6,599 bases of DNA from Pseudomonas sp. (GCA_003527165.1 DPSI01000593.1:1246-7844); one strand, 5' to 3'. Positions 1-5,898 are shown, counted from the stretch's first letter. Numbers and translations are program-made. The notes: generated by a model from the sequence alone, not told the origin.

Positions 1-563
1 CCGGGCTCGGCCTGTCCATGGTCTACGGCTTTGCACGCCAATCGGAGGGCTATACCGAGATCCAGAGCGTTCCGGAGGCGGGCACCTCGGTATCGGTATT
101 CCTGCCGCGTCAACAATCGGCGCAGTTGCCGGAAGATGTAATCGAACAGGAGCGCTCCATACCATCGACGCAGCGTGGTGGCAGCGTCTTGCTGGTCGAA
201 GACGAGCCGACGGTGCGCTCGGTGGTGGCCAACGTGCTGCAGGATATGGGCTACAACGTACTGCAGGCCCACGATGGCCCGACCGGAAGGGCAATACTGG
301 AAACCGACGTGGAGCTCGACCTGCTGGTAACAGACGTCGGCCTGCCGGGCCTCAACGGTCGCCAGCTCGCCGACTTGGCGCAAACCAGGCAGAGCAATCT
401 GAAGGTGCTGTTCATAACCGGGTATGCCGAGCATGCCTTGATGCGCAGCAGCTTTATCGGCGAGGGCCTGGAGTTGATCACCAAGCCGTTTTCCATCGAG
501 GCCTTCGCCCGCCAGGTCACCGCGCTAGTAAACGGCCCGAGACGCATCTGCGCAGAAACATGA
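1..563 (+). CDS. Hybrid sensor histidine kinase, C-terminal part with receiver domain (5' end outside window)
   Basis: This is the end of a two-component hybrid kinase; the first complete codon is at position 3. The opening residues GLGLSMVYGFARQ are the G2 box of a HATPase_c domain, and the GTSVSVFLP stretch ends that domain (to about position 107). After a linker of about 20 residues comes a full receiver domain (about positions 180-530). It has the acidic pair in VEDE (about 198-209), the phospho-acceptor Asp in LVTDVGLPG (codon 333-335), the conserved Thr in FITGYA and the conserved Lys in TKPF. All expected receiver residues are present, so the domain should accept phosphate. The sensor and dimerisation parts lie to the left, so the signal cannot be read. 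An internal ATG at 18 is not a credible start because it lies inside the G2 box. No output domain follows, so the signal probably passes to a separate phosphotransfer partner or acts in feedback on the kinase (inference). Confidence 0.93.
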   Translation, partial: GLGLSMVYGFARQSEGYTEIQSVPEAGTSVSVFLPRQQSAQLPEDVIEQERSIPSTQRGGSVLLVEDEPTVRSVVANVLQDMGYNVLQAHDGPTGRAILETDVELDLLVTDVGLPGLNGRQLADLAQTRQSNLKVLFITGYAEHALMRSSFIGEGLELITKPFSIEAFARQVTALVNGPRRICAET

Positions 564-658
564 ACCCGAGCGGTCGGCAAGACCAGGACGAAGGTCTCGC
601 TATGGCTGACGCCTGAACAGCTCGCACACCAGAGCAGCATGCGGAAGCACTCCGCTCG

Positions 659-1243
659 TTACCTGCCTGAGGGCTCCTGGGGCATGTCCGTCGGCGGACT
701 GTCCGGATCCCCCCGTCGAAAGGGCCCAGGCTCGGACTCAGTGGTTGCCACGGGCGCCACGCCGTCGCCCAGGCGAAACGGCTTGGGTGGTTCATCATCG
801 ATGCGGATCCGGTTGGGCTGGAGTTCGGCGGCCGGGTTGGCTTCTGGATCGTCCGCCGAGCGCTCGCGTATCACCAACAGCGCGACTCCCGCGAGCAGCG
901 CGGCACATACCCGGTATACCAGCGAGGCCAGATCGAAACCGATCAGCTCGCCGCCATCGAGCCACAACGACCCCAGCCGGCCGGCGACCAGCGCCAGCAT
1001 GGTGATCACCAGCATCACCAGTGCCGCTCTGGCACGCTCGGGAACCTGCATGGCCCAGAGCAGAAACAGCGCCAGGCCCAGCTGCAAGCCGCCGTAATAG
1101 ACACGCATATGACTGACCGACGCGGTCTCCATCAGCAGCATTCCGTTCAGATTGGCCATCTCGTAGGGCCGCAGCCAGTAGGCGAGGCTGAAACCAATCA
1201 TGATCACGGCCTGAACAACCAGAACGAAACGGGCAAAACGCAT
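659..1243 (-). CDS. DUF4345-like small inner membrane protein with proline-rich C-terminal tail
   Basis: A 194-residue protein whose first 125 residues form four hydrophobic helices (about 4-24, 47-66, 71-92 and 103-124). The pattern R-x-YYGGLQLGLALFLL just before helix 2 resembles DUF4345 proteins, a family of unknown function; the assignment is from memory. Residues 128-194 are hydrophilic, acidic and rich in proline, with no membrane segment, and the tail repeats PFRxGD twice (residues 155-160 and 174-179). The start at 1243 is chosen because AGGGGAG lies six bases upstream (1250-1256). The frame is open to a start at 1318, but that would add 25 polar residues and has no comparable ribosome site. 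The gene converges on the kinase gene (95 bases between stops) and diverges from the DUF411 gene. The protein sits in the inner membrane; its role is unknown. Confidence 0.8.
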   Translation of the reverse strand: MRFARFVLVVQAVIMIGFSLAYWLRPYEMANLNGMLLMETASVSHMRVYYGGLQLGLALFLLWAMQVPERARAALVMLVITMLALVAGRLGSLWLDGGELIGFDLASLVYRVCAALLAGVALLVIRERSADDPEANPAAELQPNRIRIDDEPPKPFRLGDGVAPVATTESEPGPFRRGDPDSPPTDMPQEPSGR

Positions 1244-1249
1244 CGAAAG

Positions 1250-1256
1250 CTCCCCT
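1250..1256 (-). promoter_or_regulatory. Ribosome binding site deciding the start at 1243
   Basis: Read on the minus strand this is AGGGGAG, six bases before the ATG at 1243. It favours the shorter reading of the membrane protein over the longer one beginning at 1318. Confidence 0.7.
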
Positions 1257-1330
1257 GATAGCGGTTGCGCACCCACAATGGTTATCCGACCGAAACGGCT
1301 CGCGTTGGTTCGCCGCAACCCGTAGCAGCG

Positions 1331-1347
1331 TGTGACAATCGCTCACA
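1331..1347. promoter_or_regulatory. Inverted repeat TGTGA-N7-TCACA between divergent genes
   Basis: Perfect 5-bp arms separated by seven bases, lying 88 bases from the membrane-protein start and 67 bases from the DUF411 start. The arms equal those of a CRP/Vfr site, but Vfr/CRP sites have a six-base spacer, so identity as such a site is doubtful. It may be an operator for one or both divergent genes, or chance. Confidence 0.3.
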
Positions 1348-1400
1348 GGCCGATGCTTGGGGCCGCGCCCGCTTGGCGGTATTCTGCGGCTAATCCTGTC

Positions 1401-1405
1401 GGAGG
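1401..1405 (+). promoter_or_regulatory. Ribosome binding site deciding the start at 1414
   Basis: GGAGG lies eight bases before the ATG at 1414 and only two bases before the in-frame ATG at 1408, which is too close. It also excludes the upstream TTG at 1357. Confidence 0.7.
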
Positions 1406-1413
1406 AAATGTCC

Positions 1414-1848
1414 ATGCGCCGATTGCTACTCGCCACCACCCTTTTCGCCAGCCTGGTCCAGGCCGCCGATCCCATCGCCATTGATGTTCACCGCGACGCT
1501 AACTGTGGCTGTTGCACGTCATGGATCAAGCATCTCGAAGAAAACGGCTTCCAGGTGAACGACCACGTCGAAACTGACATGGCTGCGGTCAAGACGCGCC
1601 TCGGCGTGCCGCATCGGCTGGGCTCCTGCCACACCGCAGTAATCGACGGGAAGTTCGTCGAGGGTCACGTCCCCGCTGCCGAAATCCTCAGGCTTCGCGC
1701 TCAGCCCGACCTGATCGGTGCGGCGGTGCCAGGCATGCCCCTGGGCTCACCAGGCATGGAAATGGGCGATCAAAAAGATGCCTATCAAGTGGTCGGCCTG
1801 AATAAACAGGGCGAGGAATCGGTGCTGGCCATCTACCCTGCGAACTGA
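1414..1848 (+). CDS. DUF411 family exported metal-binding protein (CGCC motif)
   Basis: A 144-residue small periplasmic protein. Residues 1-17 form a signal peptide (MRRLLL, hydrophobic core, cleavage near VQA/AD). The mature part begins with a beta strand leading to NCGCCTSWIKHLEENGF (Cys31, Cys33, Cys34), the DUF411 hallmark. It continues with TRLGVP, then SCHTAVIDG (Cys72, His73), FVEGHVPA (His85), and PGMPLGSPGMEMG with Met108, Met115 and Met117. The Cys, His and Met residues could bind a soft metal; the family is often found near copper-resistance genes, though its exact biochemistry is not settled as far as I know. Nearly full length for the family. A short start was preferred because of the GGAGG at 1401-1405 and the resulting signal peptide. 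No neighbouring copper pump or oxidase is present. A weak promoter (TTGGGG at 1357, 17-base spacer, TATTCT at 1380) may serve it; the match is poor. Confidence 0.9.
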   Translation: MRRLLLATTLFASLVQAADPIAIDVHRDANCGCCTSWIKHLEENGFQVNDHVETDMAAVKTRLGVPHRLGSCHTAVIDGKFVEGHVPAAEILRLRAQPDLIGAAVPGMPLGSPGMEMGDQKDAYQVVGLNKQGEESVLAIYPAN

Positions 1849-1873
1849 TGGAAAAAATAGACGAAGCGCAGTC

Positions 1874-1902
1874 TTGCCAGCTGAATTAGCTGGCGGCATA
1901 AC
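1874..1902 (+). promoter_or_regulatory. Candidate sigma-70 promoter for the metallopeptidase gene
   Basis: TTGCCA (1874-1879, five of six against TTGACA), a 17-base spacer and CATAAC (1897-1902, four of six against TATAAT). The transcript would begin near 1909 and have a leader of about 30 bases. The spacer is almost filled by an inverted repeat. Confidence 0.4.
1876..1894. repeat. Perfect 7-bp inverted repeat, possible operator or hairpin
   Basis: GCCAGCT-GAATT-AGCTGGC. No T-run follows on either strand, so it is a poor intrinsic terminator for the DUF411 gene ending 28 bases upstream. Its place between a possible -35 and -10 box fits a repressor site, but a weak transcription end point is not excluded. 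Confidence 0.5.
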
Positions 1903-1940
1903 GGGTCTACCACCAGCATGTCTGTAAAAGGGACTCGTAA

Positions 1941-2801
1941 ATGCGTTGGAAGAAGGCACGGCGCAGTGACAACGTGGTGGATGCCCGGGGCCGCAGTGGC
2001 GGCATCGGTGGTGGGCGCCTGAGCCTGGCCGGGGTGGCCATCGTGGTGGTGATCGGCTTGCTCTCCGGCCAGGACCCGATGCAGATTCTCGGTCAGTTGG
2101 CCAATCAGACCGGTTCGGCGCCGCCCCAGCAGAGCGATACGCCGGCGCGCAGCGACGACCCGCAAGTGGCGTTCGTCCAGGCCATCCTCGGCGACACCGA
2201 AGATACTTGGCGCGCGCTGTTCCAGCAGTCCGGCGAGCAGTACCGCGACCCGACACTGGTGCTTTTTCGTGGCGGCGTCAATTCGGCATGCGGTTTCGCC
2301 AGCTCGGCGGTTGGCCCTTTCTATTGTCCGGGCGACCGGCAGGTGTATCTCGATCTTCAGTTCTTCGATGAGATGGCTTCACGTTTCTCCGCCGCCGGCG
2401 ACTTCGCCCAGGCCTACGTCATCGCACATGAGGTCGGCCATCACGTGCAGACGCTGCTCGGGGTATCGCAGCAGATGCAGGCCGCACGCCAGCGCGGCGT
2501 CAAAATGGAAGGGGATAACGGGTTGCTGGTTCGTCAGGAATTGCAAGCCGATTGCTTCGCCGGTGTCTGGGCATACCACGCCCAGCAACGTCACGACTGG
2601 CTAGAAGAAGGCGACCTGGAGGAAGCACTGAACGCCGCCAATGCCATTGGTGATGATAATCTGCAGAAGCAAAGTCAGGGCCGCGTGGTGCCGGATGCTT
2701 TCACTCACGGCACCTCGGCACAGCGGGTAAGGTGGTTCCGCACCGGCTTCGACAGCGGTGAACCGGCGCGCTGCGACACTTTTCAGGCGAGTCGCCTCTG
2801 A
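1941..2801 (+). CDS. ypfJ: Neutral zinc metallopeptidase, YpfJ family, membrane anchored
   Basis: A 286-residue protein matching the neutral zinc metallopeptidase family (PF04228, E. coli YpfJ, of closely similar length). The N-terminus is basic (MRWKKARRSDNVVDARG), then one membrane helix at about 28-43, a Gln/Pro/Ser-rich linker (about 55-75), and the catalytic domain facing the periplasm (predicted topology). The zinc motif is HEVGH at 163-167 (His163 and His167 as ligands, Glu164 as base). The downstream RQELQADCFAGVWA segment holds Glu200 and Asp204, candidates for the third ligand. Cys117 and Cys129 in the SACGFASSAVGPFYCPG segment could form a disulfide. The ribosome site AAGGGA is at 1928-1933, seven bases before ATG. 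The physiological substrate of the family is not known to me. It probably forms its own transcription unit, ending five bases from the stop of the convergent gene. Confidence 0.95.
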   Translation: MRWKKARRSDNVVDARGRSGGIGGGRLSLAGVAIVVVIGLLSGQDPMQILGQLANQTGSAPPQQSDTPARSDDPQVAFVQAILGDTEDTWRALFQQSGEQYRDPTLVLFRGGVNSACGFASSAVGPFYCPGDRQVYLDLQFFDEMASRFSAAGDFAQAYVIAHEVGHHVQTLLGVSQQMQAARQRGVKMEGDNGLLVRQELQADCFAGVWAYHAQQRHDWLEEGDLEEALNAANAIGDDNLQKQSQGRVVPDAFTHGTSAQRVRWFRTGFDSGEPARCDTFQASRL

Positions 2802-2806
2802 CCACT

Positions 2807-3154
2807 CTAGCCTGCCTCGGTCACCCAGCTGTAGATCGGCGCATCGGAACCGCTGTGCACCTTCACCTGTGCGCTGTGGCGCAGACGCACCAGCAAGCGC
2901 TTGCCGGCCAGCGCGCTGCCGCTCAGGGCTTCCAACTCGGCCAGTAGCTGTGGGCCCTCCATGCGCCCCGCTTTCCGCAGGAGCTGCTGAGCGCCGAGCC
3001 AAAGCGCGTCGGAGCCGGCCTCCGCGGGCGCCCGCGCTGCCTGCACATTGGCACTCAATGGCAACTGCTGCGCCAGCTGCGCCCAGTCCTGGTCATCCAT
3101 TTCTATGCTGAGATCGACCGGCCACTCGCCGACGTGACCACGAATTCGAATCAT
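2807..3154 (-). CDS. Conserved-looking hypothetical protein, 115 residues, unrecognised
   Basis: I do not recognise this protein. It starts MIRIRGHVGEWPVDLSIEMDDQDW, an alternating pattern suggesting two beta strands, followed by helical stretches (about 24-40 and 50-80, rich in Ala, Leu and Gln) and a basic strand segment KRLLVRLRHSAQVKVHSG (85-102). It has no signal peptide, membrane helix or cysteine, so it is probably cytoplasmic. The start at 3154 is chosen because AGGAGG lies six bases upstream on the minus strand (3161-3166); an upstream ATG at 3172 has no such site. It diverges from the ZrgA-like operon over 108 bases and converges with the metallopeptidase (five bases between stops). 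Reality as a gene rests on the strong ribosome site, the good fit between neighbouring genes and the typical codon choice. Confidence 0.7.
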   Translation of the reverse strand: MIRIRGHVGEWPVDLSIEMDDQDWAQLAQQLPLSANVQAARAPAEAGSDALWLGAQQLLRKAGRMEGPQLLAELEALSGSALAGKRLLVRLRHSAQVKVHSGSDAPIYSWVTEAG

Positions 3155-3160
3155 CTTAAG

Positions 3161-3166
3161 CCTCCT
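3161..3166 (-). promoter_or_regulatory. Ribosome binding site deciding the start at 3154
   Basis: AGGAGG on the minus strand, six bases before ATG at 3154. It falls inside the longer reading that would begin at 3172, so the shorter product is favoured. Confidence 0.75.
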
Positions 3167-3178
3167 GAACATTCGAAC

Positions 3179-3194
3179 GGCATGCTCCCATGCC
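3179..3194. repeat. 6-bp hairpin GGCATG-CTCC-CATGCC
   Basis: Perfect arms with a four-base loop, just upstream of the minus-strand gene's ribosome site. In a leftward transcript it would fold 13 bases before AGGAGG. It could be an operator or leader hairpin; no function is shown. Confidence 0.4.
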
Positions 3195-3201
3195 TCGGGC
3201 G

Positions 3202-3213
3202 GGCTGGCCAGCC
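3202..3213. repeat. Perfect 12-bp palindrome GGCTGGCCAGCC
   Basis: No-spacer dyad between the divergent genes. It overlaps the possible -35 element of the rightward operon (TGGCCA, 3205-3210), so it might bind a second regulator. GC-rich sequence makes chance palindromes more likely. Confidence 0.35.
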
Positions 3214-3234
3214 GCTACCGCTCTTTGTTATAAC
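3205..3234 (+). promoter_or_regulatory. Candidate promoter of the zinc operon
   Basis: TGGCCA (3205-3210, four of six) and TATAAC (3229-3234, five of six) with an 18-base spacer. Transcription would begin near 3241, giving a leader of about 22 bases. The -10 box lies inside the Zur-like site, as expected for a repressible promoter. Confidence 0.45.
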
Positions 3235-3240
3235 GTATCA
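3226..3240. promoter_or_regulatory. Zur-like operator
   Basis: The sequence TGTTATAACGTATCA resembles the gammaproteobacterial Zur site built on TGTTATA-N-TATAACA. The left half matches seven of seven and the right half four of seven. It covers the candidate -10 box and lies 22 bases before the start of the ZrgA-like gene. With zinc bound, Zur would block transcription; under zinc starvation the operon would open. The same site could affect the divergent gene at 3154. The consensus is recalled, not computed; the downstream gene content strongly supports the reading. Confidence 0.7.
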
Positions 3241-3262
3241 ATAAACCCTACCGGAGTTCGTC

Positions 3263-3850
3263 ATGCGCCGCCTACTGCTTGCCCTGCCATTCGCTCTACT
3301 GCCCAGTTTCGTTCTGGCCGCTGAACAACACGCTCATGACCACGACCACGCTCGCCATGACAGTCTCGGAGCCCATGAGCATGGCGCGGCCGAGCTGGAC
3401 GCCGCGCTGGATGGCTCCACGCTGGAAGTCGTACTGCGCAGCCCGGCCATGAATATGGTGGGCTTCGAACACGCACCCAGCAGCGAAGCGGATAAGCGCA
3501 AGATCTCCGACGCACGCAAGCAGCTGGAACAGCCAGATACGCTGTTCAGCCTACCAGCGGCGGCGGGCTGCACCCTGGCTGAAACCGAGCTGGAAAGCCC
3601 TCTGTTCGATGACGCCGCTCATGACCACGAGCACGAGCACGAGCACGACGGTAATCATGAAAACCAGCACAGCGAGATTCACGCCCACTACCACTATAAT
3701 TGCGCCACCCCTCAAGCGTTGCAGGCCCTTGATCTGCAGGGGCTGTTCAAGGCATTCCCGGGCACTGAGAAAATCCAGGCACAGCTGATTGGCCCGAACG
3801 GCCAACGCGGTGCACAGCTCGACGCCGGCCAGCCACGCGCCGAGTTCTGA
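3263..3850 (+). CDS. zrgA: ZrgA/DUF2796 family histidine-rich periplasmic zinc protein
   Basis: A 195-residue exported protein. Residues 1-20 are a signal peptide (MRRLLLALPFALLPSFVLAA). The mature protein has two histidine clusters, HAHDHDH through about 40 and a second at 120-144 (HDHEHEHEHD then NHENQHSEIHAHYHY), good for binding several zinc ions. The family core is visible in GAHEHGAAELDAALDG (36-51), LEVVLRSPAMNMVGFEH (54-70) and the C-terminal half; Cys103 and Cys147 may form a disulfide. The GGAG ribosome site is at 3253-3256. It is the first gene of the probable four-gene operon and sits under the Zur-like site. It is likely the periplasmic zinc-binding component or zinc buffer of the ABC system that follows; that pairing is inferred from order and from the Vibrio zrg and P. 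aeruginosa PA4063-PA4066 loci as I remember them. Confidence 0.88.
   Translation: MRRLLLALPFALLPSFVLAAEQHAHDHDHARHDSLGAHEHGAAELDAALDGSTLEVVLRSPAMNMVGFEHAPSSEADKRKISDARKQLEQPDTLFSLPAAAGCTLAETELESPLFDDAAHDHEHEHEHDGNHENQHSEIHAHYHYNCATPQALQALDLQGLFKAFPGTEKIQAQLIGPNGQRGAQLDAGQPRAEF
3626..3649 (+). repeat. CACGAG hexanucleotide tandem repeat inside the zrgA-like gene
   Basis: Three exact copies of CACGAG plus a fourth ending in C (CACGAC). Each copy encodes His-Glu, giving the HEHEHEHD run. The unit is six bases, so copy-number change would keep the frame and lengthen or shorten the metal-binding segment. Confidence 0.75.
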
Positions 3851-3921
3851 TCACCCGCTGCCTGCCGCCGCTCGGCCCGACGCAGTAAACTCCCCGGCTC
3901 GCCTGATACGGATCATCTCGA

Positions 3922-4629
3922 ATGACCGCACCGTTGCTCGAACTTCACCAACTGGGTTTTGCCTGGCCCGGCCAGGCAGAACTGCTCGACATCCCCAGCT
4001 TCAAGCTGGAGCGCAACCAGAGCCTGTTTCTCAAGGGACCGTCAGGCAGCGGCAAGACCACCTTGCTGGGTCTGATCGGCGGCGTGCAGAAAGCGCAGCG
4101 CGGAACGGTTCGGCTGCTTGGCAGCGATCTCGCTGCGCTGTCCTCCGGCGCGCGGGATCGCTTTCGCGTCGATCACACTGGCTATATTTTCCAGCAGTTC
4201 AATCTGCTGCCTTTTCTCTCTGTGGCCGAAAATGTCGGCTTGCCCTGTCATTTTTCGAAGACGCGCGCCGAGCGCGCCCGTCAGCGCCACGGCGGCGTTG
4301 CGCAGGCAGTGGCGAGCCTGCTTTCGCATCTCGGGCTATCCGAGAATTTCCTCGGGCGGCGTGCCGAAGCGCTGTCGATCGGCCAGCAACAACGTGTCGC
4401 CGCGGCGCGTGCGCTGATTGGTCAGCCCGAACTGGTGATTGCCGACGAACCCACCTCGGCGCTGGATGCGGACAGCCGGGAAGCCTTTCTGCAACTGTTG
4501 TTCGCCGAATGCCAGGAGGCCGGTTCGAGCTTGCTGTTCGTCAGCCATGACCAGAGCCTGGCGCCCTTGTTCGATCGCAGCCTGTCATTGGCGGACCTCA
4601 ATCGCGCCGCCCGCGCGCCGGAGATATAG
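3922..4629 (+). CDS. ABC transporter ATP-binding protein, MacB/LolD-type
   Basis: A 235-residue ATPase. Walker A is GPSGSGKTT (39-47, Lys45), the Q-loop is Gln91-Gln92 in IFQQFNLLPFLS, the signature is LSIGQQQRVA (151-160), Walker B is LVIADEP (171-177, Glu176 catalytic), the D-loop is SALD and the switch is His209 in VSHD. The size and the FNLLPFLSVAENVGLP segment fit the MacB/LolD family, which works with FtsX-type permeases. The signature has Ile in place of the first Gly of LSGGQ. There is only a weak ribosome site (CGGA near 3909), so translation may partly depend on the upstream gene. The 71 bases from the zrgA stop hold no terminator I can see. The permease gene begins three bases after this stop, which shows the pair works together. 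It powers the permease at the cytoplasmic side of the inner membrane. Confidence 0.95.
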   Translation: MTAPLLELHQLGFAWPGQAELLDIPSFKLERNQSLFLKGPSGSGKTTLLGLIGGVQKAQRGTVRLLGSDLAALSSGARDRFRVDHTGYIFQQFNLLPFLSVAENVGLPCHFSKTRAERARQRHGGVAQAVASLLSHLGLSENFLGRRAEALSIGQQQRVAAARALIGQPELVIADEPTSALDADSREAFLQLLFAECQEAGSSLLFVSHDQSLAPLFDRSLSLADLNRAARAPEI

Positions 4630-4632
4630 GCT

Positions 4633-5898
4633 ATGTATCTGTTGCGCCTGGCCTTGGCGAGCCTGAACAATCGCCGCTTTACCGCCCTGCTCACGACTTT
4701 TGCCATTGCCCTTTCGGTTTGCCTGCTGCTGGCCGTCGAGCGTGTACGTACTGAGGCCCGCGCCAGCTTCGCCAGCACCATCAGCGGCACGGACCTCATC
4801 GTTGGTGCCCGTTCCGGCTCGGTTAATCTGCTGCTGTATTCGGTGTTCCGCATCGGCAACGCGACCAACAACATTCGCTGGGACAGCTTCGAGCATTTCG
4901 CCGAGCATCCCCGAGTCAGTTGGGCGATTCCCATCTCGCTGGGCGACTCTCACCGCGGCTATCGAGTAATGGGCACCAGCAGCGCCTACTTCGAACACTA
5001 CCGTTACGGGCGCAAGCAGCCGCTGCAACTCTCGGAAGGCCGGCCGTTCGCCGAGGATCCGTTCGAAGTGGTACTGGGCGCCGAGGTGGCCCAGACGTTA
5101 AACTACAAGCTGGACGATCAGTTGGTGCTGGCCCATGGCGTGGCTACGGTCAGCTTGGTCAAGCATGACGACAAACCCTTTCGTGTGGTGGGCATCCTGC
5201 AACGTACCGGCACCCCGGTTGATCGCACGCTGCATATCAACCTGGCGGGGATGGAAGCGCTGCACATCGACTGGCAGAACGGCATGCCGGCCCGCGGCGC
5301 AGCGCGCATAGATTCCGAACAGGCGCGCCAGATGGAGCTGCAGCCGAAACAGATCACCGCCTTCATGCTGGGCCTCAACAGCAAGATCGCCACCTTCACC
5401 CTGCAACGCGAAATCAATGGGTATCGCGGCGAGCCGCTGCTGGCGATTCTCCCGGGCGTTGCCCTGCAAGAGCTCTGGAGCCTGATGAGCACCGCGGAAA
5501 AGGCACTGTTCGTGGTGTCCCTTTTCGTTGTACTGACCGGATTGATCGGCATGTTGACGGCCATTCTGACCAGCCTCAACGAGCGACGGCGGGAAATGGC
5601 GATCTTGCGCTCGGTGGGTGCCCGCCCCTGGCATATCGCCGGCCTGCTGGTGGTCGAAGCGTTCAGCCTGGCACTCGCTGGCGCCCTGTTCGGGCTGCTG
5701 CTGTTATATGTCGCCATTGCGGTCGCACAGGGACCGCTGCAGAGTCACTACGGCCTGTACCTGCCGCTGGCCCTGCCCAGCGCCTATGAGTGGTCATTGC
5801 TTGCGGGCATACTGCTGGCTGGGCTCCTGATGGGCTGCGTGCCGGCCTGGCGCGCTTATCGGCAGTCCCTGGCCGATGGCCTGTCGATCCGACTATAA
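4633..5898 (+). CDS. ABC transporter permease, MacB/FtsX family
   Basis: A 421-residue protein with one N-terminal membrane helix (about 16-36), a large periplasmic domain (about 40-285), and three C-terminal helices (about 290-313, 334-365 and 386-405). This is the four-helix FtsX/MacB plan. SGTDLIVGARSGSVNLLLYSVF (51-72) is a typical stretch after helix 1 in this subgroup. ERRREMAILRSVGAR (317-331) is the cytoplasmic coupling segment that touches the ATPase. With one permease and one ATPase gene the complex is probably a homodimer of each. GGAG at 4620-4623, nine bases upstream, is the ribosome site and lies inside the end of the ATPase gene. MacB-type proteins usually export or pull lipids and peptides through periplasmic movement rather than import ions, so a direct zinc-import role is uncertain. 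Confidence 0.94.
   Translation: MYLLRLALASLNNRRFTALLTTFAIALSVCLLLAVERVRTEARASFASTISGTDLIVGARSGSVNLLLYSVFRIGNATNNIRWDSFEHFAEHPRVSWAIPISLGDSHRGYRVMGTSSAYFEHYRYGRKQPLQLSEGRPFAEDPFEVVLGAEVAQTLNYKLDDQLVLAHGVATVSLVKHDDKPFRVVGILQRTGTPVDRTLHINLAGMEALHIDWQNGMPARGAARIDSEQARQMELQPKQITAFMLGLNSKIATFTLQREINGYRGEPLLAILPGVALQELWSLMSTAEKALFVVSLFVVLTGLIGMLTAILTSLNERRREMAILRSVGARPWHIAGLLVVEAFSLALAGALFGLLLLYVAIAVAQGPLQSHYGLYLPLALPSAYEWSLLAGILLAGLLMGCVPAWRAYRQSLADGLSIRL

Noticed and set aside
641..655. GCGGA-AGCAC-TCCGC inverted repeat between the kinase gene and the convergent membrane-protein gene, considered as a terminator
   Set aside because: Only five base pairs and no T-run on either strand, so it does not meet the pattern of an intrinsic terminator.
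1357..1413. Longer DUF411 product beginning at TTG 1357 or ATG 1408
   Set aside because: TTG 1357 has no ribosome site and would bury the signal peptide; ATG 1408 is only two bases from GGAGG. ATG 1414 fits both spacing and signal peptide.
795..1481. Minus-strand open frame of 228 codons overlapping the DUF4345-like gene and the start of the DUF411 gene
   Set aside because: Its translation is a low-complexity Arg/Gly/Ala mix, while the alternative frame gives four clean membrane helices with a good ribosome site.
3789..4550. Open plus-strand frame of 253 codons overlapping the ABC ATPase gene
   Set aside because: It overlaps a clear ABC ATPase with all motifs in another frame, and its Arg/Ala/Ser-rich translation is typical of a shadow frame in GC-rich DNA.
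5098..5717. Long minus-strand open frames (up to 199 codons) opposite the permease gene
   Set aside because: They lie fully antisense to a well-recognised MacB-type permease, have no ribosome site, and show no domain pattern.
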